This document shows positions 1 through 12,446 of a stretch of 64,000 nucleotides of DNA, piece after piece; positions within the stretch are counted from its first letter, which is position 1, and each line of letters starts with the position of its first letter. Made by a program: the position numbers and the translations under genes. The stretch lies in the NCBI RefSeq assembly GCF_029931775.1, contig NC_079332.1, forward strand, positions 19,537,803 to 19,601,802, given 5' to 3'. Origin of the DNA: Euleptes europaea (Eukaryota; Chordata; Lepidosauria; Squamata; Sphaerodactylidae). A model generated the notes under the pieces. The model searched no databases, was not told the origin of the DNA, and was given only the letters and a program-made list of their open reading frames with translations.

Positions 1-2478
1 AGTCATCCCTCCGATCTTCCAACCGCCACACGTGGCACCGGGTTCTCCTGGGCCCAGACTCTGGGCTTGCTCATTCTGCCCTGGCAGTGCCACCCGGCAG
101 CCTTGGCAAGGAGCCTGTACCCCGAAGGCTGCCGAGGCTCCTGGCCCAGGGGACGAGGTGGTGGTGGCGGCGGGGGGGGGGGAAGTGTTAGCTGAGCAGC
201 TTCTGCTGTTAGTGGGTGCCTGGAAGAAGTCAGCATCCGTGGAGAGTTCTCATTAGTGGGTGGTGGGTGGTATGTACAGCACCGGGGGACAAAGAGGAGG
301 TGTGGGCTAGAACAAAATGGAGTGCAAAGTCAGGCTCCGTATGGCAGCTGTAGGTCTGGGTAGGGGGGAAGCGGCTTTGAAGGCAGCAGGCAGGAGAGTG
401 CAGCTGCCATAGCGCTGGTTGGAGAAACACACTATGGCAACAACACACACACCCCACGCACACACGCCCACCCCTCTCCAGGGGCAAGAGAAGGTGAGCT
501 GTGTGTGGCCGTCATCATCCAGCCCCGCCAGGTGTGGCTTTCTAGCCAGGTGGGCAGCCCCAGGCTATTCCGCTTGGCACCCGAGGCCAGATCTCCTCGC
601 CTGCTGAGGCCAACGATGCGGGAGAAGGCAACGGGCAAGACTGATGCCCACCGCTGCCTTCCAGGCCTGCCCAGGCCGAGGCCACGATGCTGCCAGCACC
701 GCTTGCTCCATGCATGCCTGGCTGAGGGCATCGCTTCTGCCCAGACCACCTTGGGTTTGCCCACACACCGGCCTCTTCCTGGAGAGAGGCGGCACTTGTT
801 CGGCCCTCTGCCCCTGCTTTCCAAGGCCCGGATGTGGGGCTGCCTCCTCACGACAGTCGCAGGGCAGCGAGGGCAAGTGGAGGGGGTATCCAAGGGTGGG
901 CCTTTCCTGGGTCTCCCCCTCCAGAGTGGGCCTGGAGCCAGGGAGGAGAAGGGAGGCTGGGCTCTGGATGGAGCCGTGCAAGGGCCTGCCTCTGCCACCG
1001 CTGGGCAGCAGGGGAGGGGCTGCCGGGGTCCCCCATGCACTCACACGCATGCATTGGCGGGGGACGGGCATCACACCAGCACTGCAGGTACCTGAAGAGT
1101 GTTCTGGGCAGGGACTGGCGCTTTCTCAGGGGCCTCCTGCCCAGCTGGCGCCCGTGAACGGGCAAGGTCTGACTCCTCTCAAAACGGACCTGCCTGCTGC
1201 AAAGGAGAGAGAGCTGAGGGGGCACCGGGGGGGGGGGGGCGGCCCTGGTACGAGCTCTGCTTGGCCTGCTGGCTTGGAGCCGGGAGGGGCGAACAGGAGC
1301 TCCGGCACAGCTGTCGGGGGCAGGGCAGGGCATGTGGAACAGTGCCAAGGGCCCACATGGACCAGCCAGGGACTGCCCTGCATGCCTTGATGGGCAATGC
1401 TGGCACTATAGAACCAGACTGCATGCCACACAGGTGGGTAATCCGGGCACGGGTAATCCTCCCATGCAGAGGGCAGCCACAGGCCCTGTTAGGGAGAGGT
1501 CGATGCCCAGTCTCAGAACTGCCCAGAAACCAGCGTGAGGTCCAGAGACCGCCGGGTGACAAGGACCCTGGTCCAGGGAAGGAGCTGAAGATGGAGGCCA
1601 AGAATAACCCTCGCGGGGTCATGCCCCGGTGGGCCCAGGGAGGTCTGTTGCCCACTTTTCACTGGCAAGGGTGCCCTCACTCCAGGATGCCAGGGGAGGC
1701 CGTCCTGGGGCGTCGGTCCTCCACTTGGCTATCCAGAGCGGAAACAGGCCTCCTCCCTGTTACACAAAGGGGCTCTCTGGGCAGGTGGGGGGTTGCCCCT
1801 CTCCCAGCAATGCCCCCTCTAGTAAACTTTTTTGGGGAAAGGGGGCATGAGCAGCTCTTCGGGGCATTTACAGATTTAACATTTTTTTAAACCAAACTCT
1901 CCATTCACGTGAAACCAGGTGGCAGGTCGGGGTGGGGGGGGATTTCAACCCGGCTCCCAAGACACCCCAAACCAGTGGGAGAAAGCTCTGCAGAACTCCC
2001 ATGACCCAACGACTGCTGCTGCCAGCTCACAAGTGAACGGCGGCGCCTCTCGTCGCAAGAGACGGACCTCTCCAAAGGTGCCACGGGACACGTTTTTGGG
2101 AAATCAGTAAATCTGAATGCCCCGTGTTGCCAAGCCCTGCAGCTCCACCCTGACACCTCCTTTTCTCCAAGCACCCTCCTGTGCGGTCTGCAGAGAGCCT
2201 TGGCGACCGATGTGATTTGTTGGCGTGGGCTTCATACCCACCACACAGCCCACAGAAGGGTGGCCCCTTCACAGCCTGTGAAGTCCCGCAGCGCTGCACC
2301 ACCACCACCCCGGCCTGCCCGGCAGTCTGAATGCCCCGTCCACAAAGGGACTCCCCGGCTGCTAAGAATCCAAGAAGCTGGACACGGCCAACCTGGACAG
2401 CTGCCGGCGGAGTCCCGCCCCACCTCCCATGCCCCGAGCAGCACAGGGTGACCCCGAGTCTCTGGGCCCAGGTCTTAC
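1..2478. other. RHBDF1 intron, no further exon recognised
   Basis: This stretch lies downstream, in the RHBDF1 reading direction, of its second coding exon. I looked on the minus strand for the next exon, expected to begin with a peptide like human GTADWFGVSKD, and did not find it, so that exon should be left of the window. The sequence is GC-rich, with long runs of C or G and no recognisable gene. Open frames here are uninterrupted because of base composition only. Confidence 0.6.
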
Positions 2479-3188
2479 CTCCGGATGGTCTGGGTGATGG
2501 AGGTCTGCCGCTGGAGGACTGGCCGCCGAAACTCATTCAGAGGGGAAGAGAAGCCCCGAGTGTTCTCGGCGGGCATGCTGACGCTGCGCAGGAAGGCCGG
2601 GCGCTTCAAGGGCTGTGGGGACGAACCAGAGGGTGCGCGTCACCCCCAGCCAGAGGGGGCCAGGGCAGGCTGGGCTGCCGCCTCCCTCCTGGCTACCCTT
2701 GGAGGCCTCGAGCTACTGGGGTGAAGGGCGGCCCCCAACTGCCCTGAGGCCCCAAAGTGGATGAACACCCAGGATCTTGGCTGGTTGTCTGGCTGGGTAA
2801 AAGGGCTGTTTTGCCAGGAAAGCAGGAGACTGGGGGGGGGGGGGGGAAGACGGAAGGTCCCTTGCCACTAGGGGTATGGGGGAGGAAGGTAATTGTGAAT
2901 TTCCTGCATTGTGCAGGGGGTTGGACTAGATGACCCTGGTGGTCCCTTCCAACTCTATGATTCTATTCTATGATTCTTGTCCGTGCTGGGGAGGGAGGGG
3001 CGAGGCCCTCGCCCAAGCCCTCCTCTGCCTGCCCCTCCCCAGTTACCTGTGCCAAGGCCGGCTCCTCAGCCGCTACCCCTCCCATGGGGGCAGGAATGTC
3101 CAGCTTCAGCCCCGGCGGCTTCTTCCTCTGCAAGCTGCTGGTGCTCTCCCGGCGCCCCTCGGACATCCTCCCACCTCCACTCTCAGAC
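2479..3188 (-). CDS. RHBDF1: RHBDF1 (inactive rhomboid protein 1, iRhom1), first two coding exons, partial
   Basis: iRhom1 is a catalytically dead rhomboid-family membrane protein of the ER and Golgi that controls ADAM17 trafficking and EGFR-ligand handling. Exon A is 3188-3047: acceptor CTCCAG, 22 bases of 5' UTR, ATG at 3166-3164, then 40 codons starting [18 protein letters not shown], close to human [18 protein letters not shown], and donor CAG|GTAACT. Exon B is 2612-2479: acceptor CCCCACAG, peptide [16 protein letters not shown] and later [17 protein letters not shown], donor AG|GTAAGAC. Both match the conserved N-terminal cytosolic segment. Junction phases (0, then 2) fit. The remaining exons, including the transmembrane domain, lie beyond the left edge. 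The gene is head-to-head with MPG, as in mammals. Confidence 0.93.
2884..2970 (+). repeat. CR1 LINE 3' end fragment
   Basis: Typical CR1 3' terminus: a tcctgcattgtgcagggg box, then ttggactagatgaccc, cttccaactctatga, and an ATTCTATG-type terminal tandem repeat. It lies in RHBDF1 intron sequence between the two coding exons. Only the last 90 or so bases of the element are present, as usual for 5'-truncated copies. Confidence 0.85.
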
Positions 3189-6100
3189 CTGGAGGGAGGG
3201 CAGCAAGATTAGTGGGGGGAGGGGTGCGGTAGTGCCCCCCCCAGGGCATGGCTGGTGCCACTCTGCTGGCCTCCCAGAGGGCAACAGAAATTGGCCGGAC
3301 ATGTGTGGTGAAGAGGAAGGAAGAGGGCCAGCCCCAGATAGGAGCAAGTTCCCACCCCCCAGGCAAAGAGGGCAATGCCCCCACCAGGCCCCAGGCCTCT
3401 TTGCTCAGCACCAGAGAGGGGTTCCTTCCTTGGCGCACAGAGCTCTCTGACCTAAGGGCCATGCCAGTGCCCAAGGCCTGCCATGCACTGGGAGAAGAAG
3501 TCTGGGCTGGCTAGGAGCAGGTCACCACCTGCTGGCCTGTCTAGGGCCCCCCCAACCTCCCCCCCCAAGGCAGAGAAGAACAGAGACCTCAGAAGCAGGA
3601 GAACCTCAGAAGCCCTCTGCCTCGGCTCACACTGTCTCAGACAGAGCTGAGTGCGGGCCCTATCCTGCCCTCGCCTGGGGAGCCTCCAAGCTTTCCGGAG
3701 GGCTCCTGGTCTGAATTGGGGAGAGCAGAGCCCAGGGAGCTAAGAGCCCAGCAAGGAACTGGCAGTCCCAAGGCAAGGCCTGGCTGCCCCCCTGCCCCCC
3801 CCCCAGTTCCATGCTCTGCTGCACCTTTTCCACTGGAGCCCCGTTACATCCTCCCAGGCAGGAGTTTGGCTAGAGGAACTCTGCCCTCTCCAGCATCCCC
3901 ACCCCCTGCCTCGCTGCTGATGGAGAAATGACCACGGCATCGCAATCCAAAAGTGAAGGCAGAGCCAGCTGCGCCCCCCCCCCCATGCCTGGCACAGCTC
4001 TGGGACCTCGTCCTCCCCGGCATCCCAATCTGAGAGAGCGGAGTTCCCAGGATGTCTGCAGAAAGCTTCCGCCCTGCTAGACTTTGCCCTGTTAAAACAG
4101 CCAGACAGGGCCAACTTCCACCCCCCCCCCACTTCCGTTTGGAGTTCGGAAAGTGAGCACAGCAAAGCCAGCCCCCAGCCCCCACCCACCCCCACCCCTA
4201 ATGGAAGGAATGCTCTTCTCCACTGGCCCCTAAGAGCCCAAAGAGCAGAGGGGCCCTGCTCACACGCCCCACAGTCCTCTGGGAACAGGCATAAGGACCC
4301 GAGAAGCTGCCTCAGGCGCAGCCAGACCGTCTCTCCTTCGGCCTCTCTGGGCCCTCCTCACATCTGCAGCCAGGAGCGCCAGCCCCCGCCTCGCTCCGGC
4401 CATCTCCCCCGGAGGATCCTGCTTCGCTGCCCCCCCTCCCTGGTCTCCAGTCAGTTCCATCAGGCTCACAAGGGTTCCCATGCAAAAAGGGAGGGGCCGT
4501 GTGGCTCGGTGGCAGAGCCTCTGCTTGGCCGCAGAAGGTCCCAGGTTCAATCCCCGGCAGCATCTCCAGTTAAAGGGACCGGACAAGACCCTGGAGAGCC
4601 GCTGTTGGTCTGAGTAGACAGTACTGTCTTTGATGGACCCAGGGTCTCATTCCGTACAAGGCAGCTTCATGTGTTCACGTTATTGGGAAAGTGTGACAAC
4701 TGCACAGGGGTGTGTGTGTTTCATTCGGTCTACCTGCAGCTGCAGGGAAAGAAGCATCCTCAAGGGTGCAATCCTGAAACCAACGAGCCTAGCTGGCAAA
4801 GTCCCCCCCCGCCACCCTCCCAGAGACAGCCAATGCAGAAAGCCGTCCTGCTGACCAGGGCCTTCCCTGCCTCACACCCTCCGGGCCGACTTGCCCCGCA
4901 GGCCCCTGGCCTCTGGGGAGGCCACAAAGGCAGCCGTCGCCGGGTGACCTTCCTGACCAGCCATCTCCAGATTCCCCTTCTGTCCTAAGAGCTGCCCCCC
5001 ACTGACCACCAGTCAGCTGCTGCTCAGTGGGGCTGGTCCTTCAAACCTCAGGCCCCGAGTGCACAGGCTCGCCACAACACGCGTGCCGAGAGGATCAGCA
5101 CAGCCCCAGACCAGCCCTGCAAACTGACCCACAAAAGCAACGGAACATGGAGCCACTCTCCTTCGCACAAGCTGACCCAGAGCTCCCCCCTCCACAAGCA
5201 ACTCAAGGGCCAACACAAGCCTTCCGTGGCCCTTCTGTGTAAAGCAGCTCTGGAGCACGCCCCGACTGGTGGTGGCAAATATCACACGGGGGGGGGGGAG
5301 GAGAAACGGGGTACAGGCAGGCCCCCCCTCCCCTGGTCACGGCCCCGGCTCATCTTCAGCGGTGCTGCCCACAACGGGAGGTGGTTCCCGCCCCGCACCC
5401 AAGGAGGCATTCTGAAGATCTGGGCAGCTCCCGTCTTCATCTGGAACCAGAAAAGCCAGTTCCTTGCTCAGGTGTTCCCACAGGATTCTTGTTCTGGGAT
5501 CTTCTCTGGGGACATCACAGTGGATCCCAAGATGAGCAGGATCGGCTGCCACACAAAAGCTTGGCAGAGATCTTGGTCCACGACACCCACCCCTTCCGTG
5601 GCCCTGGGATTTTGCAGAGACCACCAGGAGCCAGGCTGTGGGCAGCTTGCCCCTCTGCTAAAACAGCCACAGTGCAGACTGCGCTCCACGAAGGGCAGGG
5701 GCCGCCCCACAGCCTGACCCATGCGGGGAGATGCTAAAGAGCACCGTGTCAAGGGAAGACACAGGACAAGCATCGCCCAGGGCTGAGGGTCCGGGAGACC
5801 CCTGCGGCAGGTGGCTCGAGCGCCCGGGCCCAGAGGAGAATCCGGACCGCTGCCACGGGGTCAGCAAAGCCCCTCTTCCATCCCAGCTACCCCACCCGAA
5901 GCCATCATCAGGCCAGGGCAAAGAGGCCACCCTGAAGCGACCTCCCGGTTTCCAGGGCCATTTGGTGCCCCTCCGCAGGCTCTGCCCCTCCATCCTCCGG
6001 GAGGCAGGCCACAGCCCCGGGACAAAAGCCGGAAGCGAAGCAGCAACTGCCTTGCAGCCACGACTCCCTGCCTTCTGCGCATCCCGGACGGGGCCACAAA

Positions 6101-6799
6101 GAGCGCCCACCGCCAGACCAGCCCGCCAAAACAAGCAGAGGCCCAGGCGAAGGCTCTCCCAGAGGGCCACAGACCGCGGGACTCACGGGCTACTATGGAA
6201 AGGGGGGGGGGGAGCGCTCCCTACCGGCCCCTCAGCAAGAGAAGGAACGGCGATGCTTCGCCACAAGCGTGCCATGGTGCTGAGCTCTGCCCGGCCTGGA
6301 TGCCCAACAGGGCCGTGGGCCACGGCCACATGCGCCCGGTCCTCTCCGGGCCTGCAGTGCTTTGGGCACCCCCCAGTCCCGCCAGGAGGAGCTGCCTGAG
6401 GCCCACACTTTGCAGCTGGCTGAGGGGAGGGGGGGAGGGAGGGAAAGGTCCACCCAGCTCCGTTGGGTTTTCCGAGAGGAAAAGGGTGGGCGGGCAGGAG
6501 AAGGGAGGGGAGGGGAGAAGGGCCGGGGGCCGGAATTCCTTCCCTGACCCCCCCACCTTCATTTCCCTCTGGGGCCTGCTGGTCTTCCTGGGCTGCCCCC
6601 TCCCTCAGCCCCTGCGGAAAGGCCCAGAGGCCAGCAGAGCCAGACCCCCCCCCCGGAGTGGGGAGGCTCTTCCTGGCAGGAGGTCCCCAGCCCTGGAAGG
6701 GGAGGCAAAGAAGGCCTCGAGTCCGGAGCCTTCCAGGAAGGGGGGCCAAGGGGGGGCTTTTCACTGGGGCATCTGTTGATTGGCAGGAGAGACTGGGTA
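3189..6799. other. RHBDF1 5' intron, no gene seen
   Basis: GC-rich intronic DNA between the first coding exon and the CpG island. Apart from one tRNA-derived SINE near 4.49-4.69 kb I see no exon or RNA gene. A possible minus-strand splice donor (GTGAGT) lies near 6181, but no exon can be attached to it. Confidence 0.5.
4490..4685 (+). repeat. tRNA-derived SINE
   Basis: The head resembles a tRNA with an A box (tggctcggtggcagagc) and a B box (ggttcaatccc). The body reads ctccagttaaaggga, later gagagccgctg and gtctgagtagacagtactg, and ends near gcagcttcatgtgttc. Related copies occur at 11.36, 34.44, 53.61, 56.15 and 61.28 kb. It is not a tRNA gene, because no acceptor stem closes and the shared body continues for about 120 bases. 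Confidence 0.85.
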
Positions 6800-8430
6800 C
6801 AATCGCGGGCGGGGGGGCTCCCCAAAGGCGGCGACACGGGGGGCTGGAAAGCCCCCTTTCCCCTACTCGGCCTGAGTGGGGATGGGGGGGCGGAAGGGTG
6901 GAGGCCGGGCGCCGGCGTCCCTCTAGGGCAGGCGGAGGCTCTGCCCACTGGGCGGCACTCCTGGGTAGGTGGGCGGGCCCGCGGAGAGCCCCCCAGCGTC
7001 TGCCGGACAGGCCCGCCCGGACAGCCCGGCTCCAAGGCCGCCCCGACGGGGCCCCGGGCTCGGCAAGTGGCCCCTAGCGGCGCGGGCGGGCGGGCGGGGG
7101 TCTCTGCCCGCTGCCCCGGCACCCGCGCAGCGGAGCGCGCCGCTCGCCGGGCCGCCGCTTTCCTCCCCCCCCCCGGCTACTCCCCCCGCAGCCCGCCCAC
7201 CCGCCGGGAGTCCCGCCGCCTGTCTGGCGCGCGCGCGCCCTCCGCACGCAGCCCCCGCCGCCCGCCCGCCCGCCCGCCCGCCGGGCTGCCTCCCTCCCTC
7301 CCTCCCTCCCTCCGTGGCCCGCCGCTCACCCGCGGCCCGCGAGCCCCGGCCAGCGCGCAGCAGCGATGCCCGGGCGGCCATGCAGCGCGGGGCCCGGCCG
7401 GCCGGCCGGCTGGCTGCCTGGCTGCCTGCACAAGAGGCGCGCAAGGCGGGCGGGCGGGCGGACCGATCCGGCCCGGCCCGGCCCGCCGCTGACTCAGGCC
7501 TCCGGAATGCGCCCTCGGAGGAGCGGGAGGCGCAGCCCCACCGCCCCCCCCCGGGACTCACCTCCGCGGGACGGGGCGGGGCGGGACGGGACGGCGGCGG
7601 CGACCCAGGAGGGGCCGGGGCCAGCCGCCAAGGCGCGCCCCGGCAGGCGGGCAGCCAGGCGGCCCCGCAGCCCCGGCAGGCCTCGGCGCCCCTTCCCGGG
7701 CGGGGGGGAGGGGGGGCGGCGCCGGAGCCGGAGGCGGCCTCTCCCCGGCGAGGGCCGGCGCACCCTGGCCCTCGGGGCGCCCGGCCTGCTCGCCCTGCCC
7801 TCCCCTCCCCTCCCCTGGCGAAGGCGGGCCCCTGCCCGGGGCCAGGAGGCGCGAGGGGAGGGCGCCCTGCAGGGGGGGGGCGCTCCGGCCTGGAAGCGGG
7901 CGGGGCCGGGCCCCCCGGGGCTCCCTGCCCGCCTTGTCCCGAGGCCGGCGCCCTTCCCCGCCAGCCCCCCGCCCCACTTGCCTCCCCGGGGGCGGCTGTG
8001 CCCGGGGCCCCCGGCCCAGCCCAGCCCAGGCCGGCGGGCGTGGGGGCGGCGGGGGCGGCGCTCGCTGCTCGTGCCGGTCTGGCGGGCGGCGCGGCCCAGG
8101 CGGTCCGTCTTCCTGGGGCGCCCCGTCGCCTGCGAAGTGCCCCGGGGGCGGGGGGGGGAGCGCGGGCGGCCCCGCTTGTCCGCAGGTCGCTGCCGGCAGC
8201 CGCCGAGCCGAGCCGGGACCCCTGCGGGGGGTGGGGCGGGGTGGGGGGCCGTGGCCCTGGGGGGGTGGGGGGGTGGGCTCATGAGCGCACAGGAAGGAAA
8301 GGGCCTTGAATGGCCCTTTGTGGCCCGGGCTGGCACCGGCCGCCGCGCCGAAGAATGCCGCCATTGACAGCGGCGTCAGCTGCCCTCGGAGCAAAGGGGC
8401 CGCCGGCAGCCTCCGGGCCCGGAGAACCGC
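6800..8430 (-). promoter_or_regulatory. RHBDF1: CpG island, probable RHBDF1 promoter and non-coding first exon
   Basis: Very dense CpG with GC boxes and C/G homopolymers. On the minus strand a strong donor, CGGAG|GTGAGTC, sits with the exon end at 7562. It could close a non-coding first exon that splices to the acceptor at 3188. The position, upstream of the RHBDF1 start and facing MPG, fits the vertebrate layout. Transcription start and exon extent cannot be read directly. Long open frames on both strands here are composition artefacts. A CTCC microsatellite lies at about 7290-7312. Confidence 0.55.
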
Positions 8431-8776
8431 GTCAAGGGCCCCCCCCCCCGCCTTTCCTTCCTTCCTTCCTTCCTCGGTTGGGGGGGGGGCTGCTGCTGCT
8501 GCTGCACCCTGTTGCAGCAGTGAGGAGCGGAGGCCAGGCCTGGGGCGATGGTGCCCACCTTGGGATGCTCTGCCGGTGCACCCGGAGCTGCTTTTGGGTT
8601 GCCCCGCAGTGCCCCGGGCCCCCTTCCCTGGGGGCCTCTCTGCTGACTTAATGGGCGCAAGGGGTCCCTTGAGGAAGAGTTGGAACACCAGGGCCTGCAG
8701 ACAGGCTGAGGGGGAGCCGGCAGAAAGGGGGGCCGCCCCCCCCACTGCCCGCTGGAACAAGAGGGAACCATTCTGT

Positions 8777-9066
8777 GAGGCATAGTGGTTAACAGCAGTG
8801 GTTTGGAGTGCTGGACTCTGATCTGGAGAACTGGGTTTGGCAGAGGCTAATCTGGAGAACCGGGTTGGTTTCCCCACTCCTGCACAGGATGCCAGCTGGG
8901 TGACCTTGGGCTAGTCACAGCTCACTTAGAGCTCTCTCAGCCCCACCGACCTCCCAGGGTGTCCGTTGTGGGGAGAGGAAAGGAAAGTGATTGTAAGCTG
9001 GTTTGATTCTCCCTTAAGGGCTACAGAAAGTCAGCATATAGAAACCAACTCTGCTGCTGCTGCTGC
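8777..9066 (+). repeat. Squamate-type tRNA-derived SINE (long family)
   Basis: Starts gaggcatagtggttaacag and runs through ggactctgatctggagaac, gtgaccttgggctagtcac and gtgattgtaagctggtttga to a GCT-rich tail. The same family occurs at 9.6, 20.2, 22.6, 27.9 and 41.4 kb. The module ggttaag/ctctgatctggagaac is tRNA-like. The 3' part ending gtcggcatataaaaacc is shared by all copies. Confidence 0.85.
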
Positions 9067-9598
9067 TCCCTCTTCCACCAAGGAGACCTTTCGATCTCTG
9101 CCTCTGTCCTTTGCCAGCTTGTCCAGGGGGGCTTGCCCTCTGGGTGGCCCTCCCCTTGGGGGCCCTAGTTTGTCCTGATTAAATGTGGAGCCCAGGGAGT
9201 CCCTGTGCAAAACAGAGGAGAAGTCCCTCTCCCTGGGTTCCAGTCTCTGGATCTACTTCCTTCATATGTGCCGCGCTCGGCATCCGGCCCCAGAGCCAGT
9301 GCCTGGCGAGCCTCCCCGCTGCCAGGGGGCCCACCCTAGGAAGGCTCTCCCAAGCTGCCCGTGGGAATGTCTGAGCCCCCTGCCTGGTGAAATTCACCCT
9401 TCATCCGTCATTGCAAACCTCTTGGACAATTTGTAAGACAAGAATAGCGCAGTGAGCTGCATCTCCCTTCTGGGCAATGGGAACAGCTATTTTAAAACCA
9501 GAGGCAGCCAGAGGGGAGGAGGCACAGAGCTTTCCCCCAGACCCAGCTCAATTCTGTGTGTGTCATGCAGGGACTGAGGGCTGCCCCTCCCACATGCA

Positions 9599-9909
9599 TA
9601 AGAAGAAGAGAGAGAAGAGTTGATTTTTATATGCCGACTTTCTCTACCACTTAAGGAAGAATCAAACCAGTTTACAATTGCCTTCCCTTCTCCTCCCCAC
9701 AACGGACACCCTGGGAGGTAGGTGGGGCTGAGAGAGCTCTAAGAGAGTTGTGACTAGCCCAAGGTCACCCAGCTGGCTTCACATGTAGGGGTGGGGAAAC
9801 CAACCTGGTCCCCCAGCTTAGCCTCCACCACTCAGGGAGAAGTGGGGAATCAAACCTGGTTCTCCAGATCAGTCCACCGCTCCAAACCACTACACCACGC
9901 TGACTCCCA
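9599..9909 (-). repeat. Squamate-type tRNA-derived SINE, minus orientation
   Basis: Reverse-complement copy of the 8.78 kb family: begins with an agaagaagag tail, then tttttatatgccgactttctc, caaggtcacccagctggc, and ends cactacaccacgctgac. It is essentially full length, about 310 bases. Confidence 0.85.
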
Positions 9910-10437
9910 CAAGGGACCAAGTCAGACCCTCAAGTGCCTGATCTTGAGACCTGGATCGTGTCCAGCGGTGCTCAGCTCCCCCCCCCCCCAGCATTGTACA
10001 TGGAGAGCAGGACAGCTTCGTTAGTTCCACAGAGGTGTTTCTTTCTGCCCCCCTCCCCAGTCTCACAAAGACTCTGGGGCGAGGGGGGGCAGTGCCATGT
10101 CCTCCCCAGGGGCTGGCCAAAATAGCCCCCCTGTTCCTCGGGCCCCAGTGGACGCGTGCCTCCCAGGAGGTGCACAGCACGAGCCGGCTGTCCCCTGCCG
10201 CAGCATCACTATTGGGGGGGGGATTGCCCAGAGGGGAGATGAGAGCACCGTCCCTGAAGGGGGAGCCCTGCAGGGAGCGGAAGGAAGGGGCAAGCGAAGG
10301 CGAGGGCTGAGCTGCTGGGGCTGCCAGGGGCAGACAGAAAAGTTCAGGGAGTCCGTGTGGTGGAGGAGGAAGTCGCATCCCAAGCATCACCCAGAAGGCA
10401 AACCAAGCTGCGGTTCCCTGCAATAGAAGCCCCACTG

Positions 10438-10626
10438 CAGGGGTGTCAAACTCAATTGCTACGAGGGCCAGATAGGACACAAATGTCATCTGGTCAGGCC
10501 AAGCCATGCCTCACCAGCCCAGATCAAGTGTGTGTGTGTGTGTGGGGGGCTTGGCTGCCTCATGGGCCAGATAAGAGCTCTCAAGGGGCCGGATCCAGCC
10601 CACGGGCCTGATGTTTGACACCTCTG
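10438..10626. mobile_element. hAT-like non-autonomous DNA transposon (MITE)
   Basis: Terminal inverted repeats CAGGGGTGTCAAAC and GTTTGACACCTCTG bound about 190 bases. Flanks ccccactg and ccttactg look like an 8-bp target-site duplication, the size typical of hAT elements. The interior has no coding capacity. A second copy lies at 22891-23058. Confidence 0.75.
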
Positions 10627-11359
10627 CCTTACTGGGAGGCAGGGCAGATCTGGGTGCAGAAATAATTAACTGGTGCACACCTTGCGCCCGAGAGTCAGTG
10701 TCTGGCAGGGCTTCAGAAGGGAGGGGGATTTTCAAGCCCCCGGGGAGGGGGTTTGCGGGGGCCCTGCTGCTGCTGCTCAGAAAGCAGTGACTCCTGGGGA
10801 GGCCTTGCTCAGCATTGCAGGGCCCCCGCCATGCCGGAATGTTCTGGCTGCCTGCCGCGAGAAGCATCCTGGGCTATGAACTGCAGCCAGTGCGGGTGTC
10901 ACCGGAGGGGCATTGTCATCTGAGTGCCCTTTTTGGACAGCTGTGTCAATAGCGGAGAGCGTGGGCAGCCAGCCTGTCTCTGCCTGCCTGCCTGGCTGAG
11001 ACATCTCGGAGCCCCGAGCTCTCCCCCCACCCTCCAGAATAAGGCTCAGCTACGCCTGCTTTTCTTGGGTGCTTCTCTGTTCCGGGCCCTGAGCAGGGAG
11101 GTGGCCTTTCCAAGCAGAGGACTCTGCCCGACGCTGGGGAGTGCGCCCTGCAGCCCTAGACCAGATCAGGAAGCGGGCACTGTTGCTTGGTGCAGTTCTG
11201 CTCTGACCACGGTGGAAGGGAGTGCCCGTTGGGGAAGGGGCTGGACTCAGCACTGACTTCTCTTTGCAGCCAGGCCCAACGAGACCTCGTCACGGAGCCT
11301 GACGCCACTAGGAGGGACTCCGTGGTCATGGGAAGCTGCCCCTGTACCCGGCCTGCGCA

Positions 11360-11485
11360 CTTGAGTCTTGTCTCAACACGAATGGCGGCGGCTCTCAGGC
11401 AGAACGGGTGTTTCAGGTCTCCTCCTGCCTGATCCTTTCAATGGGGGAAGCCGGGGACTGAACCGGGGACCTTCTGACCACTGTC
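11360..11485 (-). repeat. tRNA-derived SINE fragment
   Basis: Partial reverse-complement relative of the 4.49 kb family. It shows the gctctcaggcagaa segment, then gggactgaaccggggacc (B box in reverse) and loss of the remaining tRNA head. Confidence 0.6.
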
Positions 11486-12175
11486 AGGAGTGGGCTTCAG
11501 CCCCCTGGGGTGGGTGGAGGCCTGGCAGTCTCACTTGGCGATCACCTGAGCTAATCTGCACTGTGCCCCACCCCCTGAGGCACGGGGGGGGGGGGCAAGA
11601 GATGCCCTTCTGGCCAAAGATCCTTCGAGCCAAAGATCTGCCTGGTTTGGAGTCTATGAAGAGGGCTTCTCGGCTTTCATTGCTCCAAAGATGGTGGTTG
11701 AAACAAACAAAAGCGGGAGGAAGATTCTCGAAGGAGCGGCGAAGCAGAGAAGCCGCCGGGAAGTCTCGCCCACCACCCAGATGTGCACAAACAGCCCGTG
11801 TGCGCCTGTGTTTGTGTGGGGGTGTTTTCCATTTGGGTTATATTTAGCCCTCATGAAATAATTTCCCACTAACTGAACTGTTAGCCAGGGCAACCAGCTG
11901 CAACTCTTTGCCGCTGGGCTTGTTTAGTTTAAACGTGTGTCCCCACCCTTCGCCCAGAGAATTGAATCCTGGTTGGCCAGCAGTCTTTTTGAAACCAGCC
12001 AAACCCCCACAAAAATACACTTTCTATTTAAAACACCAGAGAAAGCACTGAAGAGCGGAAGAATAAAAAAAGAATGACGATGAGATTTTGAAGAACAACC
12101 ATTCAGCAGAGAAGATGCCTCCAGTGAAGTTTTTGAAGGGTGGGCAAGAAGTCCCTGAAGCATTTGGGCTTTGTA

Positions 12176-12446
12176 GGTGGTGTGGTGGTTAAGGTGTCGG
12201 GCTAGGACCTGGGAAACCCAGGCTCAAATCCCCACTCGCAAGCCATGGGAGCTTGCTGGGTGACCTTGGGCCAGTCACACACTCTCAGCCCTGACCCTGG
12301 CCTGTATCGGGATGGGAAACCTCCAAGGAATACCGGGGTTGTGACGCAGAGGCAGATGGCAAAACCACCTCACCCTCTTTTGCCCTGAAAGCCCCGCCAG
12401 GGGTCACCGGAAGTCAGCTGTGACTTGACGGCAAGATAAGAAAAAA
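12176..12446 (+). repeat. tRNA-headed SINE with 5S-SINE-like tail
   Basis: The head ggtggtgtggtggttaaggt and B box ctcaaatcccc look tRNA-derived. The tail aataccggggttgtgacgc, gatggcaaaaccacct and tgtgacttgacggca matches the tail of the 5S-rRNA-derived SINE at 57.92 kb. It therefore looks like a family sharing a tail under a different RNA head. Confidence 0.65.

Noticed and set aside
4490-4570. Possible tRNA gene (A and B boxes present)
   Set aside because: No closing acceptor stem, and the same sequence with a 120-base body recurs several times in the window, so it is a SINE.
6969-8367. Long overlapping open frames on both strands (up to 446 codons)
   Set aside because: They lie in a CpG island where stop codons are rare. 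The peptides are Pro/Gly/Arg/Ala low complexity with no family motif and occur in all frames at once.
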